Below the pieces are notes generated by a model that saw only the letters and a list, made by a program, of their open reading frames with translations, did not search any database and was not told the DNA's origin. A stretch of 64,000 nt of DNA from Denitrovibrio sp. (GTDB taxonomy: Bacteria > Chrysiogenota > Deferribacteres > Deferribacterales > Geovibrionaceae). The DNA is taken from NCBI GenBank assembly GCA_002869145.1, contig PKTM01000011.1, positions 200,236 through 264,235 on the forward strand. The letters are read 5' to 3'. The translations under genes and the position numbers were made by a program. Position 1 is the first letter of the stretch; every line of letters begins with the position of its first letter. This document shows positions 47,691-60,817 of this stretch, one piece after another.

Positions 47691-48701
47691 TGTTTACAGA
47701 AAGAGTCAGATTATTAAATTTTAGAAATCACTCTGACTCTATTTATGACTTTAAAAATATAAATTATTTAGAAGGGGATAACGGTGCAGGTAAGACATCT
47801 GTGCTGGAGTCCCTTTTTATTTTGTTTAATCTTAAGAGTTTCAGGCAGCAGTCAGTTAAAAAAACTAAAAAGTTTTGATCTGACAATTTTAAAATTTCAG
47901 CTAAATGCCTTTCAAACTCTGATAAACATACTTTCCATTACTTGTACGAAACATCACCCACATTAAAAGATGATAATGGCAACATCACTGATAAAGCTGA
48001 ATATTTATCTATGCACCCGACTATATGCTACTCGCCAGAGTTCAAACAGATAGTCTCAGATGATCAGGATGACAGAAGGAGATTTATTGATAAGCTTTCA
48101 TTCCATATAGACAGAGGTCATTTTGACCGTCTTACAGATTTAAAGAAGCTAAACACTATGAAGGTATCTGAACTTAAGAAAAATCGTTTAAATGTGCCTT
48201 ATATCGACTCTGTTAATGAAAAAATAGTGGAGCTCTCAAAAAAGATATCCGGTACAAGAGAATGCACTGCACTACAGATCAATGATTTTATGACTGAGGC
48301 TTATACCAGACTCAGGTTTGATGATGGTTTTAGACTGAATTTCAAAACTAACATTTCTGATAAGTCTCTTTTAAAGCAGGAGCTGTCTGAAAGAAAACTC
48401 TTTTATGGAAGCTCCAGAGACAGATTTTACTCTGTTTCAAATGATCGTGTTTATGACCGTTTTTCCTCATTCGGACAGAAGAAAACTTTTGTGCTCATTA
48501 CCCTCGCTTCTGGGCTGAAATTGCTTGAGAAAACTTCCAAAAATGATATAATCACAATGTTGGACGATTTTGAAGCCGGGCTTGATAAAAAGCGGGTTTC
48601 AGGGTTATTTCAGCTGTTTGAAAATAGTGCTCAAATCTTTGTTACAGGCGTTAACAATTTGAATTTTTCAGATCTACATACAATCAGGATACAGGTGAAA
48701 G

Positions 48702-48718
<17 letters not shown>
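47690..48718 (+). pseudogene. recF: Recombination protein RecF, interrupted by one in-frame TGA
   Basis: The full span is 342 residues, slightly short for RecF. VRLLNFRNHSD at the start, Walker A EGDNGAGKTSVLE, the ABC-signature region SSFGQKKTFVLITLA and Walker B TMLDDFEAGLDKKR. RecF loads RecA at gaps with RecOR. TGA at codon 63 (47876-47878) in KKTKKF-stop-SDNFKIS; Gly (GGA) is common at this place. Frame continues without any shift. Overlaps dnaN by one base and gyrB by 17. Confidence 0.93.
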
Positions 48719-51080
<2,362 letters not shown>

Positions 51081-51092
51081 GTGGAAAAATAA

Positions 51093-53570
51093 ATGGCTGA
51101 TAAAAACATTGTTGATATAAGTATTGAAGATTCGGTAAAGAACAGTTATCTGGACTATGCTATGTCCGTTATTGTGGGACGTGCGCTCCCCGATGTGCGT
51201 GATGGTCTGAAGCCTGTTCACAGACGCTGTCTTTATTCTATGAGTGAAATGGGCGTTCATTATAATAAGTCATATAAGAAATCCGCACGTATTGTCGGTG
51301 ACGTTATTGGTAAGTTTCACCCACACGGTGACTCTGCAGTTTACGACACAATAGTCCGTATGGCTCAGCATTTCTCTCTGCGATACACTCTTGTGGATGG
51401 TCAGGGTAACTTCGGTTCTGTAGACGGCGATTCAGCTGCTGCCATGAGGTACACTGAGATCAGACTTTCTAAGATATCCGAAGATATGCTTATCGACCTC
51501 GACAAAGACACTGTTGATTTTGCTGAAAACTATGATGGTTCAATGGTAGAGCATGTGGTTCTGCCTACCCGTGTTCCTGCATTGCTTGTAAACGGTACCA
51601 GCGGTATCGCAGTGGGTATGGCTACAAATATACCTCCGCACAACATATCAGAAATAATCAACGCTCTTAAGTATATGATAGATAACACTGATTACACTAT
51701 AGATGGTATACTTGAACATATATCAGGCCCTGACTTTCCTACTGCAGGAATTATTATGGGCGCTAAAGATATTAAAAACGCTTACCTTACTGGACGTGGT
51801 TCTATCATTGTGAGAGCACGTGTCCATATAGAAGAGACTAAGACAGGGAAACCTGTGATTATAGTTCGTGAGATACCTTATCTTGTAAACAAGGCATCTA
51901 TGATCGAAAAGATCGCAGAACTTGTACATGACAAAAAAGTTACGGGCATCACAGATCTTCGTGACGAATCAGACAAAGACGGTATACGTGTTGTAATAGA
52001 GCTTAAAAAGGGTGAGAACGCAGAAGTTGTTCTGAATAGACTTTATAAGTTTACCCAGCTTCAAACATCCTTTGGCTTTAACATGGTAGCCATTGTAGAC
52101 GGCAGACCTAGAACACTTAACCTTCAGCAGATACTCGAAGAGTTCTTAAAACACAGGGTGACTGTTGTCACTCGTAGAACAAGGTTCCTGCTTGCTAAAG
52201 CTGAAGCTAGACTCCACATTTTAGAGGGTCTTATAAAGGCTGTAGAGAATATCGACGAAGTTATTAAAACTATCAAAGCCTCTAGCGATACAGCCGAAGC
52301 TAAAGCGAACCTTTGCAAAAAGTTCGACTTTTCAGAGCTTCAGGCTCAGTCAATACTTGAGCTCAGACTTCAGAAGCTGACAGGACTTGAAATAGAGAAA
52401 CTGAAAGAAGAGTACGAGGCCACACTGAAAAATATTGAATATTTCAAGAGTATTCTTGGAAACCGTGCAGTGATGATGTCTGTTATATCTGACGAACTGC
52501 AAGAGGTTATCGATAAATATGGTGATGAAAGAAAAACTGAGATAGCTCCTGGTCTTCAGGAATTTGAGGATGAAGACCTCATTCCTAACACAGAAAAAGT
52601 AGTAACCATGACTCGTCAGGGCTATATCAAATCTACCCTGCTTAGCAGCTACGTTGCACAAAAACGTGGAGGCAAAGGGAAGATGGGCGCAGGAAGCAAA
52701 GAGGAAGATTTTGTGGAGCGCATTATCGTAACTACCAACCATACAAGGCTGATGTTCTTTACTAACACAGGCAAAGTTCATTACCTTAAAGTATATACTC
52801 TGCCGGAAGCTCAGCGTGATGCTAAAGGTAGACACATTTCTAACCTTCTCACACTTGAGCCGGATGAATTTGTAGCATCTGTACTTGCTCTTCCAGAAGA
52901 ATCAGAAGGCAAGTCACTCTTTTTTGCAACAAAAGAGGGTGTTATTAAAAAGACATATCTCGAAGAGTTTAAAAGTGGACGAAGCGGCATAGTAGCTATT
53001 AAACTTCGTGAAGGTGACGAGATAGTTACAGCGGATATCACTACCGAAAGTGATACTGTTATCCTCTCTTCTAAAGCTGGTAAGACTATTCAGTTTTCAT
53101 CAACCGATGCACGGGCAATGGGCAGAAACACCAGCGGTGTGCGTGGAATCATGCTTGGAGTCAGAGACGAAGTGGTAAGCATGGAGGTTCTGACAGGAGC
53201 TCCTTATATACTCGCCGTTACTGCTGGCGGATATGGTAAATGTACTCCAGTAGAAGAGTACAGACTACAAACCAGAGGCGGCAAAGGTATTAAGCTTTGT
53301 AGAGTAAGCCCGAAAACAGGCTACGTGTGCGGCGCAAAACAAGTAACAGACAATGATGAGGTGATGATAATCACCAGATCAGGTAAAACAATAAGAACAG
53401 AGGTCAAAGGGATATCAAAAATGGGCAGAGACACTATGGGTGTTAAGCTTATGGATATCGGTGATGACGACATAATTGCATTTGCAGTAATTAAAGAGGG
53501 GCATTTTAATGGCGACATTATTGGACGGGAAGGCGCTGGCGCAGAAGGTCAGAGCCCAACTGAAGACTAA
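51093..53570 (+). CDS. gyrA: DNA gyrase subunit A
   Basis: 825 residues. Quinolone-target region [17 protein letters not shown] with the wild-type-like Ser and Asp, catalytic Tyr in AAMRYTEIR, and the GyrA box [11 protein letters not shown] followed by the six-bladed C-terminal beta domain. Intact, unlike gyrB. It starts 12 bases after the gyrB stop. Its last 62 bases overlap folD, and the tail [15 protein letters not shown] is read from folD sequence in another frame, so an original stop may have been lost or the overlap is natural. Confidence 0.97.
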   Translation: MADKNIVDISIEDSVKNSYLDYAMSVIVGRALPDVRDGLKPVHRRCLYSMSEMGVHYNKSYKKSARIVGDVIGKFHPHGDSAVYDTIVRMAQHFSLRYTLVDGQGNFGSVDGDSAAAMRYTEIRLSKISEDMLIDLDKDTVDFAENYDGSMVEHVVLPTRVPALLVNGTSGIAVGMATNIPPHNISEIINALKYMIDNTDYTIDGILEHISGPDFPTAGIIMGAKDIKNAYLTGRGSIIVRARVHIEETKTGKPVIIVREIPYLVNKASMIEKIAELVHDKKVTGITDLRDESDKDGIRVVIELKKGENAEVVLNRLYKFTQLQTSFGFNMVAIVDGRPRTLNLQQILEEFLKHRVTVVTRRTRFLLAKAEARLHILEGLIKAVENIDEVIKTIKASSDTAEAKANLCKKFDFSELQAQSILELRLQKLTGLEIEKLKEEYEATLKNIEYFKSILGNRAVMMSVISDELQEVIDKYGDERKTEIAPGLQEFEDEDLIPNTEKVVTMTRQGYIKSTLLSSYVAQKRGGKGKMGAGSKEEDFVERIIVTTNHTRLMFFTNTGKVHYLKVYTLPEAQRDAKGRHISNLLTLEPDEFVASVLALPEESEGKSLFFATKEGVIKKTYLEEFKSGRSGIVAIKLREGDEIVTADITTESDTVILSSKAGKTIQFSSTDARAMGRNTSGVRGIMLGVRDEVVSMEVLTGAPYILAVTAGGYGKCTPVEEYRLQTRGGKGIKLCRVSPKTGYVCGAKQVTDNDEVMIITRSGKTIRTEVKGISKMGRDTMGVKLMDIGDDDIIAFAVIKEGHFNGDIIGREGAGAEGQSPTED

Positions 53571-54357
53571 GGTAGACAAGCATAAAGTAACAACAGGCCG
53601 CGTTCCGGGGCTTGCTGTTGTACTTGTTGGCGAAGATCCTGCCAGTCAGGTTTATGTAAGGATGAAAAACAAGGCGTGTGAAGAGGCCGGCTATAAGTCT
53701 ATTGTAAATAGAATGCCTGACAGCACTACAACCGAGCAGCTGCTGGCTGTTGTTAATGAATATAACAATGACGATTCTATAAACGGTATCCTTGTGCAGC
53801 TTCCACTTCCTGACCAGATCAATGAAAGTGAAGTTTTGTACGCTATCAAACCAGAAAAGGATGTTGATGGTTTTCACCCTTTTAATGTTGGCCTTATGAA
53901 TATTGGTGCTGACACACTCTTTCCATGTACACCTTATGGGTGCATGAAGTTTTTTGAAGAATACGGCATAGATATAACCGGCAAATCAGCCGTTGTAATA
54001 GGAAGAAGCAATATTGTAGGGAAACCGATGGCGTCGCTTTTAATTAAGGCGAACACTACTGTTACAGTTTGCCATTCGAAGACCAAAGATATTGCGAGTG
54101 TATGCAGACAGGCTGATATAATAGTAGCTGCAATAGGCAGAGCAGAATATGTTACAGCCGATTTTGTCAAAGAGGGCGCTGTTGTTATCGATGTCGGCAT
54201 GAATCGCAAAGAAGACGGAAAGCTTTGTGGTGATGTTGCATTCGATGAAGTTTATGCAAAAGCGAGCTACATAACTCCTGTTCCCGGCGGAGTAGGACCG
54301 ATGACAATCGCTATGCTTCTTGCAAACACTATGAAAGCCTTTGAAGCTGCTCTTTGA
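53509..54357 (+). CDS. folD: Methylenetetrahydrofolate dehydrogenase/cyclohydrolase
   Basis: 282 residues: [38 protein letters not shown] (in part) with the catalytic Lys, [40 protein letters not shown], and the end [12 protein letters not shown]. It interconverts methylene- and formyl-tetrahydrofolate with NADP. SD GAGGGG lies within gyrA. One-carbon supply next to mnmE, which uses methylene-THF, may not be accidental. Confidence 0.96.
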   Translation: MATLLDGKALAQKVRAQLKTKVDKHKVTTGRVPGLAVVLVGEDPASQVYVRMKNKACEEAGYKSIVNRMPDSTTTEQLLAVVNEYNNDDSINGILVQLPLPDQINESEVLYAIKPEKDVDGFHPFNVGLMNIGADTLFPCTPYGCMKFFEEYGIDITGKSAVVIGRSNIVGKPMASLLIKANTTVTVCHSKTKDIASVCRQADIIVAAIGRAEYVTADFVKEGAVVIDVGMNRKEDGKLCGDVAFDEVYAKASYITPVPGGVGPMTIAMLLANTMKAFEAAL

Positions 54358-54375
54358 TAGCAGTAAGTGATATAC

Positions 54376-55689
54376 ATGGATACCATATATGCGGCACTGA
54401 ACCCGCTGATACCATCAGCAGTAATTATTGTCCGCATCTCAGGTTCTGAAGCATCGAAAGTATGTGATCTGCTTGATGTGAAGGTACTTGAGGATAGAAA
54501 AGTTTTATATACCAAATATTGCGGGTCAGTTACAGATGATGTGCTGGTCACATTTTTCAAAGGACCCGCCTCTTATACCGGAGAAGATGTTATAGAGATA
54601 TCTTTTCATGGCAACCCGCTGATAATCCAGTCAGTATTCTCAGATCTTGAAAAACTAGGCTTCACCGGTGCAGAACCCGGAGAGTTTACCAAGCGCGCCT
54701 TTATAAACGGCAAAATTGATCTAACTCAGGCAGAATCTGTTGCAACACTTATAGAATCAAAGACCAAGCAAGGAATAGACTACTCTTACAGCCAGTTGAA
54801 AGGTTCAATGCGCAAAGAAATTGAGTCAATCAAAGACGTATTCGTTAATATTCTCACTATAGTTGAAGCACATATAGATTTTCCAGAAGAAGACATCGAA
54901 CAAGCACACGAATCAATAGTGTTTGAAAATCTTAAGCGCTTGCAAACAGCTGTTTCCGGCATACTTTTGTCATACAAAACCCATAAAGTTCTAAGGGATG
55001 GATTTCGTATAGCTATAGTAGGCAAACCTAATACCGGAAAGTCTTCACTAATGAATTATCTGCTTAAAGAAGAGCGTGCCATAGTTTCTGAAATAGCTGG
55101 CACTACAAGAGATTACATCGAATCGTCATTTGTTCTTAATGGTGTTCCTGTTTCGCTTGTGGATACCGCTGGCATGAGATTTACTGATGACGCTATAGAA
55201 AAGGCAGGCATTGAGAAGACATTAGCTCTTATTAAAGATGCAGATCTTGTTATTGCATTGCTAGACAGTTCCACTGGCCTGAATCACGAAGATGAGAATG
55301 TTCTTGATATAACTAAGGATCTCTCACGCTTGGTTGTAGTGAATAAGTCCGACATATCTGACGGCTTAGCTTACGAACATGTTGATTGCCGTATATCGGT
55401 AAAGCAGCAGATAAATATGGATGGACTCATGAGTATGTTTGCAGACAAGCTTGCAATGTCAGATTATGACTCTTATGGAAAGTCTATAATGGTTACAGAG
55501 AGACAAAAAAGATATTTTGACCGAATATTGGAATCTATAAATAAACTATTAGAATATTCTGAGGTAGACTTTGATATTTTTGAATATGAATTAAATTCTT
55601 CCCTCAGATTGTTGTCAGAGATTACAGGATTATCATATACTGAAGATATTTTGTCGAATATTTTTGATAACTTTTGTATTGGCAAATAA
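54376..55689 (+). CDS. mnmE: tRNA modification GTPase MnmE
   Basis: 437 residues from the ATG at 54376, where the family begins (MDTIYA). A GTG three codons upstream is possible. N-terminal folate-binding domain (GPASYTGEDVIEISFHG, GEFTKRAFINGKIDLTQAE), the G domain with GKPNTGKSSLMN, DTAGMR and NKSD, and the final motif FCIGK with the conserved Cys. With MnmG it builds the cmnm5 group on U34 of some tRNAs. Followed by a parS site and mnmG. Confidence 0.95.
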   Translation: MDTIYAALNPLIPSAVIIVRISGSEASKVCDLLDVKVLEDRKVLYTKYCGSVTDDVLVTFFKGPASYTGEDVIEISFHGNPLIIQSVFSDLEKLGFTGAEPGEFTKRAFINGKIDLTQAESVATLIESKTKQGIDYSYSQLKGSMRKEIESIKDVFVNILTIVEAHIDFPEEDIEQAHESIVFENLKRLQTAVSGILLSYKTHKVLRDGFRIAIVGKPNTGKSSLMNYLLKEERAIVSEIAGTTRDYIESSFVLNGVPVSLVDTAGMRFTDDAIEKAGIEKTLALIKDADLVIALLDSSTGLNHEDENVLDITKDLSRLVVVNKSDISDGLAYEHVDCRISVKQQINMDGLMSMFADKLAMSDYDSYGKSIMVTERQKRYFDRILESINKLLEYSEVDFDIFEYELNSSLRLLSEITGLSYTEDILSNIFDNFCIGK

Positions 55690-55717
55690 ACTTTCCACAT
55701 AATTGTTAATAAGTGGA

Positions 55718-55733
55718 TGTTTCACGTGAAACA
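55718..55733. promoter_or_regulatory. parS centromere site (perfect 16-bp palindrome)
   Basis: TGTTTCACGTGAAACA, matching the bacterial parS consensus bound by ParB. It lies in the mnmE-mnmG spacer (55690-55810). Near it are TTTCCACAT (55692-55700) and TTAATAAGTGGAT, loosely like DnaA boxes. parS sites cluster near the replication origin. Confidence 0.9.
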
Positions 55734-55810
55734 TTACAATGATTTTTTCAGCACTATTGCAGTTTAGAGGTTTATGAGGTAAAAGCGACGTTATATGGTT
55801 AGAGGTTATT

Positions 55811-57676
55811 ATGGGTACGTTGGTATATGACAAAAAATACGATGTGATAGTCGTTGGAGCTGGCCATGCCGGGTGCGAAGCTGCGCTTGCTTCGGCTAGA
55901 ATGGGTGCAGACACACTGCTTTTTACCATATCAGTCGAATCATTAGCTCAGATGAGCTGCAATCCAGCCATCGGTGGATTAGCAAAAGGCAACATTGTCA
56001 AAGACATAGATGCACTTGGCGGAGAGATGGCTAAGTGTATAGATGCTACTGGAATACAGTTTAGAATATTGAACATGAAGAAAGGGCCGGCTGTTAGAAG
56101 CAGCCGTGCTCAAGCTGATAAAGAACTTTACCGACAACAAATGCTTGAAACTATTATGCATCAGGAAAAACTTGACCTTAAACAGGGTGTGGTGCATGGA
56201 GTTGAGGCGAAGAACGGGGAAGTTATTGGTATTGTGAGCGATACTGGAATGCTTTACCGTGCTAAAAAAGTTATATTATCTACCGGGACTTTTTTAAAAG
56301 GTTTAATCCACATTGGTGATTGCAGTTATTCCGCAGGTAGAATGAATGAGTTTGCGTCTATAGAGCTTGTTCCATCTCTGCATAAACTTGGTTTTGTGAC
56401 TGAGCGCTTGAAAACAGGGACTCCTGCGAGGCTTGATGTCGGCACAATAGACTTCAGCAAGCTCGATGCACAGCCTGGAGATGACCCTCCACGTCCGTTT
56501 TCTTTTGAAACTACAAAGATAACTCTGCCGCAAGTTCCATGTTATATAACTTATACGTCTGAGGAGACTCATGAAATAATACGTGCCAATATGCACAGGT
56601 CACCTCTTTACTCAGGTGTTATTCAAGGTGTCGGACCTCGTTACTGTCCTTCTATAGAAGATAAGGTTAAAAAATTCCCTGAAAAGACACGTCATCAGAT
56701 ATTTTTAGAGCCGGAAGGTATTAAGTCCAGAGAGTACTATGCAAACGGATTTTCATCTTCTCTCCCTATAGATGTTCAGATTGCTATGTACCGATCTGTT
56801 CCGGGGCTTGAAAAAGTGGAATTTGTTCGCCCTGCATACGCCATAGAGTATGATTTTGTGCAACCAACTGCTTTGCATCCAACTATGGAGACAAAAAGCG
56901 TTAAGGGTTTGTATTTTACTGGGCAGCTAAACGGCACAAGCGGATACGAGGAAGCAGCTGCACAGGGATTAGTTGCTGCCGTAAATGCAGTCTTAGCCAT
57001 TGATAATAAAGAGCCTTTTATACTAGGTCGTGACGAGAGCTACATTGGTGTAATGTGCGACGATCTTGTAAATAAAGGTGTTGATGAACCTTACAGAATG
57101 TTTTCATCCAGAGCAGAGTACAGGCTTTGGTTAAGAGAAGATAATGCAGAGGAGAGACTTCTTAAGAAAGGGTATGACTTCGGACTTATATCAAAGACAA
57201 GATATGATAGATTTCTTAAAGAAAAAGAAGTGTTTGATGCTGAAATTAGAAGGCTGTCTGAAACTATAATTCACCCTAATAAAGAAAATCTTGAAAAATT
57301 ACAAAAGTATAATGTTGCTCCGAGAACGAGCGGTTCCGCAAAAGAAATGCTTAGAAGACCTGAGATAAGCTATAGCAATATCAAAGAGCTTTTTGGCGGT
57401 CTTGAATCAGAGAAGCTTTCAGAACAGGTTGAGATATTTGTAAAATACGAGGGTTATCTCGATAAACAACTGGAAGAGATAGAGAAATTTCGGAAACTGG
57501 AAAACCAGAAACTGCCAGAAAATATAGTGTATGAGGATATACACGGGTTACGCAGGGAATATGTGGAAAAGCTTAATGCAATAAGACCACAGACATTAGG
57601 TCAGGCAGGCAGAATAAAAGGGATGACTCCCGCTGCTGTGTCTCTCATTCATATCCATATAATGAGCAACAAATGA
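55811..57676 (+). CDS. mnmG: tRNA uridine 5-carboxymethylaminomethyl modification enzyme MnmG (GidA)
   Basis: 621 residues. FAD-binding VIVVGAGHAGCEAALASARM, then MSCNPAIGGLAKG with the catalytic Cys region, RFRILNMKKGPAVRSSRAQ, FASGEE-like GTSGYEEAAAQGLVA and the C-terminal helical domain ending TPAAVSLIHIHI. Partner of MnmE. SD GAGGTTATT upstream. The stop overlaps rsmG (ATGA). Confidence 0.96.
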   Translation: MGTLVYDKKYDVIVVGAGHAGCEAALASARMGADTLLFTISVESLAQMSCNPAIGGLAKGNIVKDIDALGGEMAKCIDATGIQFRILNMKKGPAVRSSRAQADKELYRQQMLETIMHQEKLDLKQGVVHGVEAKNGEVIGIVSDTGMLYRAKKVILSTGTFLKGLIHIGDCSYSAGRMNEFASIELVPSLHKLGFVTERLKTGTPARLDVGTIDFSKLDAQPGDDPPRPFSFETTKITLPQVPCYITYTSEETHEIIRANMHRSPLYSGVIQGVGPRYCPSIEDKVKKFPEKTRHQIFLEPEGIKSREYYANGFSSSLPIDVQIAMYRSVPGLEKVEFVRPAYAIEYDFVQPTALHPTMETKSVKGLYFTGQLNGTSGYEEAAAQGLVAAVNAVLAIDNKEPFILGRDESYIGVMCDDLVNKGVDEPYRMFSSRAEYRLWLREDNAEERLLKKGYDFGLISKTRYDRFLKEKEVFDAEIRRLSETIIHPNKENLEKLQKYNVAPRTSGSAKEMLRRPEISYSNIKELFGGLESEKLSEQVEIFVKYEGYLDKQLEEIEKFRKLENQKLPENIVYEDIHGLRREYVEKLNAIRPQTLGQAGRIKGMTPAAVSLIHIHIMSNK

Positions 57677-58290
57677 TAGAAAATTATTATAAATTTACTG
57701 AGAAACAGTTAGAACAGATTGCATTGTTTTATGAAATGCATGAACAAGCTACGCTAAACCTTACTGCTATAAAAGACAAGAAAATGTTTTACGTGAAACA
57801 TGTTTTAGATAGTTTTTTGCTGTATACTGAAAGGGTGAAACTGTTGAAAGGCGATGTTGCAGACATAGGAACGGGCGGTGGTTTTCCGGGAATGGTGCTC
57901 GCTATAATGTATCCGGAACTGAAATTTACACTTGTGGATAGTATAGCAAAAAAATGTAAGTTTCTTACTGAGTGTGCAAATGCACTGGAACTGGGCAATG
58001 TCGAAGTGATAGTATCAAGAAGTGAGGATTTGAAAGGTAAAAAGTTTTCAACCATACTCTCCCGTGGTGTTGCAAAGGTTGAGCAGATGATAAAATACAC
58101 ATGGCATCTGTCAGAAAGTGACTGTGTGTGGGTGCTGTATAAAGGCGAAAATGTCTCAGAAGAGCTTGAGACAGCACAAAATATAATGAAAAAGAGAAAG
58201 TTGGAGTTTATAAATGTCAGATATGAAACGCCGATTCAGAGGACTTATACTATCCTTGCTGGTAGTGGTGGTAGCAGCAGGCTGTACTGA
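57673..58290 (+). CDS. rsmG: 16S rRNA (guanine-527 N7)-methyltransferase RsmG
   Basis: 205 residues: NLTAIKDKKMFYVKHVLDSFLL (in part), SAM loop DIGTGGGFPGMVLAI, LVDSIAKKCKFL, and SRGVAKVEQMI. Methylates G527 of 16S rRNA; its loss gives low-level streptomycin resistance in many bacteria. Its codons for FYVKHV include a second parS-like site. The last 77 bases overlap the next gene, so the C-terminal LAGSGGSSRLY may be an extension. Confidence 0.93.
   Translation: MIENYYKFTEKQLEQIALFYEMHEQATLNLTAIKDKKMFYVKHVLDSFLLYTERVKLLKGDVADIGTGGGFPGMVLAIMYPELKFTLVDSIAKKCKFLTECANALELGNVEVIVSRSEDLKGKKFSTILSRGVAKVEQMIKYTWHLSESDCVWVLYKGENVSEELETAQNIMKKRKLEFINVRYETPIQRTYTILAGSGGSSRLY
57785..57800. promoter_or_regulatory. 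Second parS-like site inside rsmG
   Basis: TGTTTTACGTGAAACA differs at one position from the site at 55718. It is embedded in coding sequence, as parS sites often are, and lies about 2 kb from the first. parA and parB are not in this window. Confidence 0.8.
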
Positions 58291-59656
58291 ACAGATACGC
58301 ATTCAGCAGGAAGGACCTGTAAGGCTCTTCAACAGAGAGTACTATGCTGTGAAAAACCTTACAAGAAGCGATGTCAGAAAGATGAAAGAGCTTATGGCCT
58401 CATCCGATATTTCTGCCGCAAAGACAGCAGGTCTGATTTTAGGTCGGCACTACGTCAGAAATGGTGAAGTAGCAAATGGATATGCTCTTATAAAAGAAAA
58501 TCTGGACGACAGTTATCTCGATAGGTTTACAAGGATATCCGGTCACCTCTGGATGTTTGATGCAGCGAAAAAATCTGATGATGCTGAAACCGCTGAAGCT
58601 GAAAGAGCATATCTGAAAGGCGTTGAGATAGATAGCGTCGCAGAAAAAGCATTCAGACACTACTGTGCGCAGGAGGGGCGGGTTGCTCTGGACAGCAGTA
58701 GCATAAAGGATTGCGCTATTGCAGAAGAACCAGTCGGAGAATCAGAGGTTGACGTAGAGATATTTGAGGAGCCTAAACTGATACAGGAAGAACCTTATGA
58801 TGATTCCAGTATGCTTATGGAAAAAATAGTTGTTAAAGTAACGTCTGCAGAATCTGACCCACAGCTTATGGAGGCTATGCTTTATACTATTAGTAAGCTT
58901 GGCTTGGATGTTGAGCTTGATTTTACCGGGGAACGAACAGATTATGATTTTACTCTGGACGCAGAAACAAAGATTATCACATCAAAAACGAATATTTATG
59001 AATTTGGTATAGAGATGGATAAGGTTTTTGAAGAGACAGTGAGCCTTGCCATGCTGAACGGAGGCCTCACTCTGGTGCTTGGCTACACTCCGAAGCTTTA
59101 CGAGAAAGCTCTGGAGATAGAGGATAAGTACAAAGATACCGATATAAAGATTTATAAGTTTGATATTACAGATCCTGATTTTCAAAACCAGCTGAAAACA
59201 ATTAAAGAGCAGGAGGGGGAGAATGCAACCATCTCATTTGCAGTTGCAGGGACTGAAAAGCAGCTAGTGGATATAGTCCCTTTTCTGCGTTTTTATTCTG
59301 ATAAACCAGACAAAACAATACTTGCATGCGGAGTGGAGGGTTTTGGAAAACTATTTTTCAATCAAGAATATATTGAGTATTTCAGAGGAGCCTATGTTGT
59401 GACAGAAGTTCTTCTGCTTGGTAATAAGATTATCGAGGAGTTCAATGAGGGTTACTTTTCAGACTATACAAAACTGCCAACAGTTAAGGATATGCTTGGT
59501 CACGACCTTATTGTATTTATGGAAAAAATCAAAAATCCATCATTTCTGGAGGATTACCTTACAGGGATAGAGAGTCTTGAAGAGGGGAGACCAGTTAGAA
59601 ATATTGATGCATATAAGATAGTTAACTCTAAAAAGATTCGTAAGCTTATCAACTAA
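58214..59656 (+). CDS. Lipoprotein with periplasmic-binding (LpoA-like) fold
   Basis: 480 residues. Lipobox VVAAGC after a hydrophobic stretch, so a lipid-anchored protein. Residues about 55-150 look helical; about 190-470 resemble a type-1 periplasmic-binding fold (repeating beta-alpha units such as LVLGYTPKLYEKALEIEDKY and TILACGVEGFGKLFF). The combination of helical front and such a fold recalls LpoA, an activator of penicillin-binding proteins, but it is shorter. SD GGAG seven bases before ATG 58214, which lies within rsmG. Inference only. Confidence 0.65.
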   Translation: MSDMKRRFRGLILSLLVVVVAAGCTEQIRIQQEGPVRLFNREYYAVKNLTRSDVRKMKELMASSDISAAKTAGLILGRHYVRNGEVANGYALIKENLDDSYLDRFTRISGHLWMFDAAKKSDDAETAEAERAYLKGVEIDSVAEKAFRHYCAQEGRVALDSSSIKDCAIAEEPVGESEVDVEIFEEPKLIQEEPYDDSSMLMEKIVVKVTSAESDPQLMEAMLYTISKLGLDVELDFTGERTDYDFTLDAETKIITSKTNIYEFGIEMDKVFEETVSLAMLNGGLTLVLGYTPKLYEKALEIEDKYKDTDIKIYKFDITDPDFQNQLKTIKEQEGENATISFAVAGTEKQLVDIVPFLRFYSDKPDKTILACGVEGFGKLFFNQEYIEYFRGAYVVTEVLLLGNKIIEEFNEGYFSDYTKLPTVKDMLGHDLIVFMEKIKNPSFLEDYLTGIESLEEGRPVRNIDAYKIVNSKKIRKLIN

Positions 59657-59681
59657 AAAAGGCTATGCCTTCGCATAGCCT
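59654..59681 (-). terminator. Terminator between convergent genes
   Basis: A perfect 9-bp stem, AGGCTATGC and GCATAGCCT, around CTTC (59660-59681). On the minus strand it is followed by six T, so it ends the DUF362 transcript. On the plus side no T run follows. Confidence 0.8.
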
Positions 59682-59690
59682 GTAATACTG

Positions 59691-60758
59691 TTATTCCACC
59701 ACTATCAGCTTGTAGTTCTGGGTGCCAATGCCCATCTTTTCTGCATGAGCAAGCTGTACATTAGAATCCACTTCTGGGTACAATTCACTGAAAGGATCTG
59801 ACCCTCCGTAAGCTTTTGAGACGAGATCCAGACAAGCTTTGTCAAGTGCAACAGGGTCGAGTGATGAAGCAAACCCAATGTCTCCCACTACAGGCCTGTC
59901 GTTGCCTGGAAGGCAGTCGCAAGCAGGCGAAACGGACATGATTACGCTCAAGTAAATTATTTTTTTATTAAGTGCCTTAACGATACCAGAGGCATACTCT
60001 GCCATTTTAGTTTGTGTCGATGCCGAAGAGGCATCCCAGTTTATATAAATAGCACCTTCAGGACAGCTGCTTATACACATAGCACAGCCAGTACATTTAT
60101 CATTAATCATAGCTTTTGGTGTCATGTCGATTGCATTTGAAGCGCAGAATGAAAGGCATCTGCCGCAGGAAGTGCATTTATCCTGAAAAACTGATGGCTT
60201 AGAATCAGAATGCATATCAAGTTTGCCTTGTCTGCATGAGCAGCCCATAGACAGGTTCTTTATAGCTCCGCCAAAACCATACACTTCGTGGCCTTTAAAA
60301 TGAGAAACCATAAACATACCGTCAGCAGAAGCAATGTCTTTTGCAAGATTCACACTTTTAAGCATATCTCCATCGATTGAGATATTTACAGAGTTTTCAC
60401 CACGAAGCCCATCTGCAATGATAGTTGGTAAGCCTAGAGTGGAAAAGTTAAATCCGTTCATCGTAGCATTATGAAGATGATCTACACTATTCGTCCTCAT
60501 TCCCACGTAAAGCGTATTGGTATCAGTAAGATAAGGCTTAGTGTTCAGATGCTGAAGCTTCTCAATGACTGGTCTCAAAAATATAGGTCTAAGGTAAGCT
60601 GTGTTGCCGTATTCTCCGAAATGTGTCTTAATAGCTATAAGGTCATTTTTATTAAAGATAGATTCAGGAGAGCATCTGTTTACCAGCTTTTTTATTTTGA
60701 GCAGAGGGCTCTTGTGTTTTTTACTGTCGATACTTGAAAAAAATACTTCTGATGCCAT
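59691..60758 (-). CDS. DUF362 protein with two 4Fe-4S clusters
   Basis: 355 residues. N-terminal DUF362 (KTHFGEYGNTAYLRP and VSHFKGHEVYGFGGAIKNLSM, in part, with the CSCRQGK segment), then two ferredoxin motifs CTSCGRCLSFC and CTGCAMCISSCP at about 195-240, then a C-terminal DUF362 end (DIGFASSLDPVALDKACLDL). A cytoplasmic iron-sulfur protein of unknown electron partner. Has its own promoter and terminator. Confidence 0.88.
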   Translation of the reverse strand: MASEVFFSSIDSKKHKSPLLKIKKLVNRCSPESIFNKNDLIAIKTHFGEYGNTAYLRPIFLRPVIEKLQHLNTKPYLTDTNTLYVGMRTNSVDHLHNATMNGFNFSTLGLPTIIADGLRGENSVNISIDGDMLKSVNLAKDIASADGMFMVSHFKGHEVYGFGGAIKNLSMGCSCRQGKLDMHSDSKPSVFQDKCTSCGRCLSFCASNAIDMTPKAMINDKCTGCAMCISSCPEGAIYINWDASSASTQTKMAEYASGIVKALNKKIIYLSVIMSVSPACDCLPGNDRPVVGDIGFASSLDPVALDKACLDLVSKAYGGSDPFSELYPEVDSNVQLAHAEKMGIGTQNYKLIVVE

Positions 60759-60788
60759 GTTTTTCTCCTAATGATATAATACATTACT

Positions 60789-60817
60789 ATATTATATTGA
60801 CTAATGAAGTAATACAA
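60789..60817 (-). promoter_or_regulatory. Promoter of the DUF362 gene
   Basis: Minus strand -35 TTGTAT (complement of 60812-60817), 17 bases, -10 TAATAT (complement of 60789-60794), about 30 bases before the start codon, which has SD AGGAG. The spacer to the divergent gene at 60917 shows no other clear signal. Confidence 0.5.
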
